A stretch of 5,832 nt of DNA from JBDRTU01 sp043823825 (GTDB lineage: Bacteria; Patescibacteriota; Patescibacteriia; Veblenbacterales; UBA10138): positions 1 through 5,832 of the forward strand of contig JBDRTU010000009.1 of assembly GCA_043823825.1 (NCBI GenBank), in the 5' to 3' direction. Under the pieces are notes generated by a model, which was given only the letters and a program-made list of their open reading frames with translations, was not told where the DNA came from and did no database searches. Positions 1-4,511 of the stretch are shown in pieces. How positions within the stretch are numbered: position 1 is the first letter of the stretch; every line of letters begins with the position of its first letter. A program made the position numbers and the translations under genes.

Positions 1-2034
1 ATCTGTTCCTTGTTTTATTAGAACCCGCGTACCGTAACTTTTTGTTTTAGAAACTGTGCCAGCTGCGCTGACTTTATCTCCCAGAGTAAGCAATGGCCAT
101 TCTCCGTTTTGAAGATATAATTGTATACCAGATCCAGCCAAAAATAGGTCTTGGCCAAACAAACCAGGTTTTACCGCCACAGTCCCACTGGTTTGTACTT
201 TAGTGCGCGAAGCATATAGTTTTATTTTATCAGGATTAATATAATAGCTTAAAGAAGAGTTAGTTTTAGAAATAGTTCCAGTATCAATATTATTTGATTC
301 ATTATCTCCAGTTACAGTAATAGTTTTTATTTTCTCACTAACAGCACCGGCTGTATCAGTTATTGTAAGTTTTAGTAAATATTTACCCGCCTTTTCATAA
401 ATATGCGTGGGTGTGATGACAGAGGTAGTATAACCATCCCCAAAATCCCATAGAAATGCTAACGCATCGCCATTAGGGTCAACTGAATCAGATGCATCAA
501 AAACACTATGTTCACCGGTTTTAAAATAATCTGGTAATTCCCAATAAATAATCGGCGGTTTGTTAATAGGTGAGATGATGTTTGGCTTGCCTGGCGTAAC
601 TATTGTAGACCATAACCATTCATCACTATCTGTTCGCGTCCAAGATACTTCTTTGGGTGCTGGGCTTTTGTAACTAACAGTGGCAAAAGTTTTACCAGCT
701 GGATTACTCAAGGTTATTTTTTCATTAGTACTATTATTCAGGGCGATTTTTGTAATTGGCCGCGGCAGAAGAAAAATTCCGCTCGGATTTATAAAAGTAG
801 AGGCGAAGTCATTATTAGTGACAGTGTAAGTAGTAATATCGTCAGCAATTGTCCACCCTTCTAAATTAACTGTGTCGGCAGATAAATTTATTAACTCAAT
901 AAATTCTTGTTCCAAGTCCCCTAAAGGCGGATTGGGATACAGCTCGTTAAATGATAAATTACCTGTTTTTTCTTGAAGATTTATAATCGGCTCATCAGCA
1001 GCTGCCGCCAGCTTATTTGGCGAACCAGGGGTTGCAGTGGTTTTAGAAAAGTCATTAGCATCACTATTAGTATCAACACCATTAGGCAAACGTCCAATAC
1101 TTAAAGGGTCACTAGCCGCAGGCGCGTTGTCTCCGAGGTTACCGTCATTCCAGTTGCCATAACTTACTTGATCAATTATTTTATCTTTAAATTTGAGGAT
1201 AATTATGTCTCCACTATTATTCAAGTTTCCTTTAGGTGCGTAAAAAACAGCATAACGGCTGGCGTCATGTGTTCCTAAACTGCCAGCCAGTTTGGTAACT
1301 GCCACACTACCTTCAGTAATAGTCCAATCATTTAAATCAATAATACGGTCAGAGCGGTTATATAACTCAACCCATTCCTGACCGCCATCCGCCGGGTCAG
1401 CCACTAATTCGTTAATTACAACTTCACCCTCTTGTGGTTCAGATGGTGGAACAAACAGCGAAGATGATTGGGGTGGCTGGGGTGGTAGTTGTTCTGAAAT
1501 AACCACTCCATTAATTGCTTTAGGCGTGCCTTCCACTTCAATACTGGTGGTAAAGGTAGAACTAGTGAGGCTAACACGTTCCATAGTTTGTTTAGTAGAA
1601 TTATCGCCAGCTGCCCAACCACTGGAATGATCAATTACTTCAACTAACGTGCCGGTCGTATCCTGCAACTCCAGCCGTTCACCGCTGTTTCCTAAGGCGC
1701 CAGTATAAATTTGATCAGCAGCAACACCAGGAACAGTATCATCACTGGTCCTTTCTAGTAAGAAAAAACTTTGCGCCAGAATTGTTCCAGACAAAGTAAT
1801 TGAGGGTGTACCATCGGCTGCCACCAACACCCAACCAGTAAGCTCAATATCGGCCGCCGTAGGATTGTAAAGCTCAATCCACTCGTGATTAGCTGAGATG
1901 GTAGTGCCCATCCAAGCAACTTCGTTAATAACTACACTGGCTGTGGCATGCAATTTGGTAGGTAAAATAAAAACCCCACTTATTAAGAGGAGGGATAAAT
2001 ACAAAAGGTTAATAATTTTAATTTTTGTTTTCAT
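1..2034 (-). CDS. Secreted lamin-tail / PKD / OB-like multidomain protein (3' end outside window)
   Basis: The minus-strand frame is open for 678 codons from ATG at 2034 to base 1, with no stop, so the C-terminus is missing. Residues 1-30 form a signal peptide: Lys-rich start, hydrophobic core around 8-24, likely cleavage after LHA. Three lamin-tail (LTD) modules follow. LTD1 (about 33-175) opens with INEVAWMGT and EWIELYNP. A Pro-rich linker spans 180-203. LTD2 (about 204-340) opens with VINELVADP and EWVELYNRS. LTD3 (about 358-487) has FNELYPNPP and EFIELINLS. A PKD domain lies at about 492-577 (DASDSVDPNGD, WDFGDG, HIYEKAGKY). Residues from about 605 (VQTSGTV, GSGIQLYL, LGDKVSAAGTV) look like the start of an OB-fold. 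LTD and PKD modules are usually extracellular adhesion or binding units; the ligand is unknown. The protein is probably exported by Sec; any anchor would lie in the missing part. No clear Shine-Dalgarno precedes the start, and the 5' UTR appears to be only about 15 bases. Confidence 0.88.
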   Translation of the reverse strand, partial: MKTKIKIINLLYLSLLLISGVFILPTKLHATASVVINEVAWMGTTISANHEWIELYNPTAADIELTGWVLVAADGTPSITLSGTILAQSFFLLERTSDDTVPGVAADQIYTGALGNSGERLELQDTTGTLVEVIDHSSGWAAGDNSTKQTMERVSLTSSTFTTSIEVEGTPKAINGVVISEQLPPQPPQSSSLFVPPSEPQEGEVVINELVADPADGGQEWVELYNRSDRIIDLNDWTITEGSVAVTKLAGSLGTHDASRYAVFYAPKGNLNNSGDIIILKFKDKIIDQVSYGNWNDGNLGDNAPAASDPLSIGRLPNGVDTNSDANDFSKTTATPGSPNKLAAAADEPIINLQEKTGNLSFNELYPNPPLGDLEQEFIELINLSADTVNLEGWTIADDITTYTVTNNDFASTFINPSGIFLLPRPITKIALNNSTNEKITLSNPAGKTFATVSYKSPAPKEVSWTRTDSDEWLWSTIVTPGKPNIISPINKPPIIYWELPDYFKTGEHSVFDASDSVDPNGDALAFLWDFGDGYTTSVITPTHIYEKAGKYLLKLTITDTAGAVSEKIKTITVTGDNESNNIDTGTISKTNSSLSYYINPDKIKLYASRTKVQTSGTVAVKPGLFGQDLFLAGSGIQLYLQNGEWPLLTLGDKVSAAGTVSKTKSYGTRVLIKQGTD

Positions 2035-2055
2035 TGTTAGTGAAGTGATATCTTC

Positions 2056-2084
2056 ATTATAGTTAAGGCCTTTATTCTTGACAA
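2056..2084 (-). promoter_or_regulatory. Sigma70-type promoter of the lamin-tail gene
   Basis: On the minus strand, TTGTCA (2084-2079) is followed after exactly 17 bases by a perfect TATAAT (2061-2056). Transcription would start near 2049, about 15 bases before the ATG at 2034. Its -35 box overlaps the -35 box of the divergent promoter on the plus strand. Confidence 0.75.
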
Positions 2085-2106
2085 TGTGCTAGAATTAAGA
2101 TAGAAA
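2078..2106 (+). promoter_or_regulatory. Probable promoter of the tRNA-Leu transcription unit
   Basis: A consensus TTGACA lies at 2078-2083, and 17 bases later TAGAAA (2101-2106) could serve as a weak -10. An alternative is an extended -10, TGC-TAGAAT, at 2087-2095, with no good -35 at the proper distance. With the first choice, RNA would begin near 2112-2114, exactly where the tRNA-like leader starts. Which -10 is used cannot be decided by eye. Confidence 0.55.
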
Positions 2107-2112
2107 AAGATG

Positions 2113-2137
2113 ATGCCGGGGTGGGGCGGATTGTATA
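2113..2137 (+). repeat. Partial copy of the tRNA-Leu 5' end
   Basis: GCCGGGGTGG at 2115-2124 is identical to the first ten bases of the intact tRNA-Leu (2241-2250). The match continues imperfectly: after an extra GG comes CGGA-TTG-TATA, against CGGAATTGGTATA in the tRNA. The preceding AT also matches. No anticodon arm, T-loop or CCA follows, so this is not a second working tRNA. It could be the remnant of a duplicated tRNA-Leu interrupted by the G+C-rich element that follows, or a leader that mimics the acceptor strand. The seven bases 2115-2121 are complementary to the tRNA acceptor 3' strand (2317-2323). Confidence 0.5.
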
Positions 2138-2224
2138 AAGTAAGTCAACTGCTTGGCTTACGAACCACGAGACGGGCGAGCCGATGCCGGTGGCCGGCGA
2201 GCCCCGGAGGAGCCACTTACTTTA
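2136..2224 (+). ncRNA. G+C-rich structured RNA element of unknown family upstream of tRNA-Leu
   Basis: The 89-base stretch is bounded by a perfect 10-bp inverted repeat, TAAAGTAAGT (2136-2145) and ACTTACTTTA (2215-2224). By my count its interior is about 70% G+C, far above the surroundings. It contains a perfect hairpin with 9-bp arms (one G-U pair) at 2140-2148 and 2153-2161 around a CTGC loop, which competes with the outer stem for the same bases. A second arm at 2174-2204 can pair GGGC with GCCC and GCCG with CGGC, with facing GA dinucleotides between them that could form tandem G-A pairs. I compared it from memory with SRP RNA, T-box, tmRNA, 5S rRNA and the common riboswitches and recognise none. 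It may be a non-coding RNA, a regulatory leader of the tRNA, or a small inserted element with inverted ends. The open frame across it has no ribosome site and runs into the tRNA, so I do not call it a protein. Confidence 0.45.
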
Positions 2225-2240
2225 AATGAAACAATAATAT

Positions 2241-2327
2241 GCCGGGGTGGCGGAATTGGTATACGCGCATGGCTTAGGACCATGTTCCCGCAAGGGATTG
2301 GAGGTTCGAGTCCTCTCCCCGGCACCA
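2241..2327 (+). tRNA. trnL-UAG: tRNA-Leu (anticodon UAG), CCA encoded
   Basis: The cloverleaf is complete. The acceptor stem GCCGGGG (2241-2247) pairs with CCCCGGC (2317-2323). The D-stem is GCG (2250-2252) with CGC (2264-2266). The anticodon stem CATGG (2268-2272) pairs with CCATG (2280-2284) around loop CTTAGGA, placing anticodon TAG at 2275-2277. The long variable arm, TCCC-GCAA-GGGA (2286-2297), is typical of class II tRNAs such as Leu. The T arm is GGAGG-TTCGAGT-CCTCT, with one G-U pair at its base. Discriminator A (2324) is the base expected for Leu. CCA is encoded at 2325-2327. It reads CUN leucine codons, chiefly CUA. Confidence 0.97.
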
Positions 2328-2330
2328 CTA

Positions 2331-2362
2331 ACAGAAATACTTAAATTTCTGTTTTTTGTTTT
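2331..2362 (+). terminator. Rho-independent terminator after tRNA-Leu
   Basis: An 8-bp perfect stem, ACAGAAAT (2331-2338) with ATTTCTGT (2345-2352), has a 6-base loop and runs straight into a T-rich tract (2352-2362). It begins four bases after the tRNA CCA and closes the RNA unit. It works only in the plus direction. Confidence 0.85.
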
Positions 2363-2405
2363 ACTCTTGTTCTTTTCCTTGATCTGTTGTAATTTACGAT
2401 AGAAG

Positions 2406-2427
2406 AGGTTAAGTAGTAGCTTAACCT
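2406..2427 (+). promoter_or_regulatory. 8-bp inverted repeat upstream of the small membrane-protein gene
   Basis: AGGTTAAG (2406-2413) and CTTAACCT (2420-2427) form a perfect inverted repeat around TAGTAG, with no T tract after it, so it is not a terminator. It sits about 40 bases before the start codon at 2466 and could be a 5' UTR hairpin or a repressor operator. A weak promoter pair lies just upstream: TTGTTC (2367-2372), 17 bases, TAATTT (2390-2395). Confidence 0.45.
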
Positions 2428-2449
2428 AATTTGAACCTTGAAAATCAAT

Positions 2450-2456
2450 AAAGGAG
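2450..2456 (+). promoter_or_regulatory. Ribosome binding site that fixes the start at 2466
   Basis: AAAGGAG lies nine bases before ATG at 2466. An in-frame ATG at 2457 directly abuts this site and is therefore too close to be used. Confidence 0.8.
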
Positions 2457-2465
2457 ATGGTAGTC

Positions 2466-2741
2466 ATGGATTTACTTTCGTTGGAACTCGTGGTTGGATT
2501 AACAGGACTATTTATGTTTCTTATAGGAATTGGCCTTGGGAAACTATTCGACACAACCAAAAAAATTCGTAAACTCGGGCTTGATCGACCCCTGAATTTA
2601 AATTTTACTGAGCAGATGGTATTGTATTTTCATTACCCCAGTATATCAATACCAATTACTTTTGCTTTTTTCGGCGGATTAATGATTATCGTATCAGTGG
2701 TAATAGTAATCATAGGTATGGCTCAGAAATTTTTTATTTAG
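2466..2741 (+). CDS. Small two-helix membrane protein, function unknown
   Basis: The gene encodes 91 residues. I do not recognise the family. Two hydrophobic segments, at about 5-27 and 62-86, are long enough to cross the membrane. Between them is a short loop carrying K32, K33, R35, K36 and R41; by the positive-inside rule the loop faces the cytoplasm and both ends face outward. The first helix carries Gly-spaced residues (GIGLGKLF) that could favour helix packing. There is no signal-peptide cleavage site and no catalytic motif. The start at 2466 is set by AAAGGAG nine bases upstream. The stop is 85 bases before fabD with no terminator between, so read-through into fabD is possible, although the leader copy before fabD suggests some separate control. 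Confidence 0.75.
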   Translation: MDLLSLELVVGLTGLFMFLIGIGLGKLFDTTKKIRKLGLDRPLNLNFTEQMVLYFHYPSISIPITFAFFGGLMIIVSVVIVIIGMAQKFFI

Positions 2742-2750
2742 ACAAGAAAA

Positions 2751-2806
2751 TAGAAAAACAAACATTAATCAGTCACTATTTAAAGTGGCATCATTTTGCA
2801 CATTAA
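2751..2806 (+). repeat. Shared 56-bp leader element, copy 1 (before fabD)
   Basis: This copy matches the one at 3795-3850 at 48 of 56 positions without gaps. The first 18 bases and the last 14 are identical. It contains a hairpin GTCACT (2772-2777) / AGTGGC (2784-2789) with a 6-base loop. One C-to-T change relative to the other copy turns a C-G pair into T-G, so pairing is kept, while the loop differs at four of six bases. ACATTAA occurs at 2762-2768 and 2800-2806, flanking the hairpin 38 bases apart. The element ends five bases before the fabD ribosome site. It is probably a 5' UTR regulatory element acting as RNA. Confidence 0.8.
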
Positions 2807-2810
2807 TAAA

Positions 2811-2817
2811 AAGGAGG
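2811..2817 (+). promoter_or_regulatory. Ribosome binding site that fixes the fabD start
   Basis: AAGGAGG is a near-perfect Shine-Dalgarno, nine bases before ATG at 2827. An upstream in-frame GTG at 2785 lies inside the leader hairpin and has no ribosome site. Confidence 0.88.
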
Positions 2818-2826
2818 TGCCTTAAT

Positions 2827-3720
2827 ATGAAAGCATGGGTCTTTCCTGGGCAGGGAGCCCAGTTTGTAGGAATGGGTAAAAATCTATATGACGATACCCT
2901 GATTGGAAAAGAATTGTTTGAAAAAGCAAATAAAATTTTAGGGCTCCGGATTACAAGTTTAATGTTCGAAGGAACAGATGAAGACTTAAAAAAAACAGAA
3001 GTTACTCAACCTGCAATATTTCTACATTCAGTAATCCTTGCGGCCACTTTTAGTGATAAATTTGCCCCAAATATGGTAGCTGGCCATTCTCTGGGAGAAT
3101 TTTCTGCCTTAGTAGCAGCTAAAGCATTATCATTCGAAGATGGGTTGCGACTGGTAATGGTGCGCGCTCAAGCCATGCAAAAAGCCTGTGACGTCGAACC
3201 TTCGACTATGGCAGCTGTTCTGGGATTAGATGATAAAGCTGTAGAAAAAGTGATATGCTCTATTAACGAAGTGGTTGTTCCAGCCAATTATAATGGCCCT
3301 CAACAGATTGTGATTTCAGGTTCACTAAAGGGAATAGAGATTGCCTCTCAAAGACTAAAAGTAGCTGGTGCTAAACGTATCATCCCTTTAAATGTAGGTG
3401 GAGCATTTCATTCCCCCTTAATGGAGCCAGCGCGGGTTGAATTGGCAAAAGTTGTTAACCAGACTATTTTCAATCAACCAACTTGCCCCATCTATCAGAA
3501 TGTGAATGCAAAACCCGCTACCAATCCAGCTGTTATTCGTAAGAACTTGATTGCTCAATTAATCTCTCCTGTCCGTTGGCATCAAACCGTGTTGAATATG
3601 ATTGCGGACGGTGCAGATACTTTCATTGAAGTAGGGCCTGGTACTGTGCTCCAGAACCTGATCAAAAGCATTGCGCTGCGGCATATCAAGGTTTTAAGAG
3701 TTAGCTCTTTTAATAAGTAG
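2827..3720 (+). CDS. fabD: Malonyl-CoA:acyl-carrier-protein transacylase FabD
   Basis: The 297-residue protein has the usual FabD length (about 300). The family transfers malonyl from CoA to the acyl carrier protein in the cytoplasm, supplying extender units for type II fatty acid synthesis. Visible motifs: FPGQGAQ at 6-12 (oxyanion-hole Gln9); nucleophile elbow GHSLGE with Ser88; Arg113 in VRAQAMQ, which binds the malonyl carboxylate; NYNGPQQIVISG at 154-165; catalytic His195 in GAFHSPLM; and EVGPG near 268-272. All key residues are present, so it should be active and malonyl-selective. The ATG at 2827 is chosen for its Shine-Dalgarno and because homologues start just before FPGQG. No other fatty-acid gene lies in the window, which is unusual since fabD often sits with fabH, fabG, acpP or fabF. 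A repeated leader precedes it and a strong terminator begins within its stop codon. Confidence 0.96.
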   Translation: MKAWVFPGQGAQFVGMGKNLYDDTLIGKELFEKANKILGLRITSLMFEGTDEDLKKTEVTQPAIFLHSVILAATFSDKFAPNMVAGHSLGEFSALVAAKALSFEDGLRLVMVRAQAMQKACDVEPSTMAAVLGLDDKAVEKVICSINEVVVPANYNGPQQIVISGSLKGIEIASQRLKVAGAKRIIPLNVGGAFHSPLMEPARVELAKVVNQTIFNQPTCPIYQNVNAKPATNPAVIRKNLIAQLISPVRWHQTVLNMIADGADTFIEVGPGTVLQNLIKSIALRHIKVLRVSSFNK

Positions 3721-3754
3721 AGATACTAGATAAACTAGTATCTCTTTTTTATTT
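3719..3754 (+). terminator. Rho-independent terminator of fabD
   Basis: A perfect 11-bp stem, 3719-3729 with 3735-3745, has a 5-base loop (ATAAA) and is followed by a run of T (3745-3750) and ATTT. The left arm includes the last two bases of the fabD stop codon. It separates fabD from the gam-like gene. Confidence 0.92.
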
Positions 3755-3780
3755 GACTTTTAGCCTTTTAGTGATAAGAT
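3753..3780 (+). promoter_or_regulatory. Promoter of the gam-like gene
   Basis: TTGACT (3753-3758) and TAAGAT (3775-3780) are separated by 16 bases, immediately after the fabD terminator. RNA would start near 3787, which places the whole repeated leader (3795-3850) inside the 5' UTR. Confidence 0.68.
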
Positions 3781-3794
3781 GACATACTACAAAT

Positions 3795-3850
3795 TAGAAA
3801 AACAAACATTAACTAGCCACTAATATCAGTGGCATAATTTTGCACATTAA
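3795..3850 (+). repeat. Shared 56-bp leader element, copy 2 (before gam-like gene)
   Basis: This is the second copy of the element at 2751-2806. Its hairpin, GCCACT (3816-3821) / AGTGGC (3828-3833), is fully Watson-Crick paired around AATATC. ACATTAA repeats lie at 3806-3812 and 3844-3850, again 38 bases apart. It abuts the ribosome site AAGGAG. The conserved ATTTTGCACATTAA segment lies in a different reading frame relative to its gene than in copy 1, so it is not a shared N-terminal peptide. Confidence 0.8.
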
Positions 3851-3856
3851 AAGGAG
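3851..3856 (+). promoter_or_regulatory. Ribosome binding site that fixes the gam-like start
   Basis: AAGGAG lies seven bases before ATG at 3864. An in-frame TTG at 3840 is inside the repeated leader, upstream of this site, and is rejected as a start. Confidence 0.85.
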
Positions 3857-3863
3857 TAGAGTT

Positions 3864-4421
3864 ATGAAAAAGAAAATAGGAATGAAGGTTCCAACTGATC
3901 TTGGCGGAGCTGCAATTATTTTATCTAAAATAGCAAAGCATCAAACTGCTATTGAGCATGAGGAAGTATGCCTTAACAAAACAATGAATCGTCTGCGCGC
4001 CAAAGCACAGCCAAAGATCAATAAACACCAGCAGGCAATTCAGAATTTACTAAACAGCTTATTTATTTTTGCTGAAGAGAATCGTAGCAAATTGACTTAT
4101 TGGGGTAAACGAAAGTCAGTAAAAATAGCAACCGGCTCTTTTGGTTGGCGTTTAACTCCTATAGCAGTAACAATTCAGAATGCTGCAGAAATTATTCAAG
4201 AATTGAAGCGACGCAAATTACTTAACTTCATTAGGATTAAAGAAACTGTTAATAAGGAAGCAATTCTAAAAAGACCGACACAAGTTGCTGATATACGCGG
4301 TATTTCTATAAGCCAGCGAGAGGAATTTAGGGTTAAACCAAGCAGGATAACTGTTGAGATTGTTTCCGGAATAAGAATATCCAAAAAAAGAAGGAGGCTT
4401 AACAAAGCAACTGTTAAATAA
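3864..4421 (+). CDS. gam: Mu Gam-like double-strand DNA end-binding protein
   Basis: The 185-residue protein resembles the phage Mu Gam family (host-nuclease inhibitor, about 170 residues). Gam dimers bind double-stranded DNA ends, shield them from exonucleases and are structurally related to Ku. Residues 15-75 form a long, charged helical stretch, like the coiled-coil arm of Gam. The core follows: EENRSKLTYWGK (71-82), the strand KIATGSFGWRLTP (87-99), VTIQNAAEIIQELK (102-115) and the signature LLNFIRIKETVNKEAIL (119-135), which closely parallels my recollection of the Mu sequence around RFIRTKQEINKEAIL. A basic tail, KKRRRLNK (174-181), extends beyond the usual end and may add DNA contact. 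The gene has its own promoter, the leader shared with fabD, and a terminator. No other phage gene is visible, so it may be a prophage remnant, part of a mobile element extending beyond the window, or a domesticated end-protection protein. Confidence 0.87.
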   Translation: MKKKIGMKVPTDLGGAAIILSKIAKHQTAIEHEEVCLNKTMNRLRAKAQPKINKHQQAIQNLLNSLFIFAEENRSKLTYWGKRKSVKIATGSFGWRLTPIAVTIQNAAEIIQELKRRKLLNFIRIKETVNKEAILKRPTQVADIRGISISQREEFRVKPSRITVEIVSGIRISKKRRRLNKATVK

Positions 4422-4437
4422 ACATTAATTATGTTGT

Positions 4438-4470
4438 AAAGCTGTGTCAACGGACACGGCTTTTTATTTT
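4438..4470 (+). terminator. Rho-independent terminator of the gam-like gene
   Basis: An 11-bp stem, 4438-4448 with 4453-4463 (one G-T pair), has loop AACG and is followed by TTTTT-A-TTTT (4461-4470). It closes the gam unit and isolates the transporter gene. Confidence 0.9.
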
Positions 4471-4492
4471 AGGCGACGATAAATAATTTTAG

Positions 4493-4501
4493 TGCTAAAA
4501 T
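4493..4501 (+). promoter_or_regulatory. Extended -10 promoter of the transporter gene
   Basis: TGC-TAAAAT is an extended -10 box whose last base is ten bases before ATG at 4512. There is no good -35 at 16-18 bases. Transcription would start around 4508-4512, giving an mRNA with almost no leader, which agrees with the lack of a Shine-Dalgarno. Confidence 0.55.
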
Positions 4502-4511
4502 GTAGCTAGCT

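Noticed and set aside
1416..1634. 72-codon open frame on the minus strand
   Set aside because: It lies in another frame inside the lamin-tail gene, whose continuous 678-codon frame has clear domain motifs.
2136..2224. Possible SRP RNA, T-box or second tRNA
   Set aside because: The SRP core (GGAA loop with AGCAG side) is absent. There is no T-loop or anticodon arm. T-box-like GGGTGG is too short and lies at the wrong end, with no synthetase gene downstream.
2300..2327. tRNA-Leu 3' end as an integration attachment site
   Set aside because: No second copy of the tRNA 3' end and no integrase are present in the window.
2153..2344. Open frame of 63 codons on the plus strand across the structured element and tRNA-Leu
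   Set aside because: It has no ribosome site, overlaps an intact tRNA and its terminator, and its composition is explained by RNA structure.
2772..2789. Hairpin before fabD as a terminator of the small membrane-protein gene
   Set aside because: The stem has only 6 bp and no T run follows; its twin before the gam gene lies after a promoter, so a leader role fits better.
4420..4428. AAACATTAA after the gam stop, as a third copy of the 56-bp leader
   Set aside because: Only nine bases match; the hairpin and the rest of the element are absent, so chance in A+T-rich DNA is enough.
4196..4450. Hydrophobic open frame on the minus strand
   Set aside because: It is antisense to the gam-like gene and runs across its terminator. 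The Gam motifs on the plus strand are decisive.
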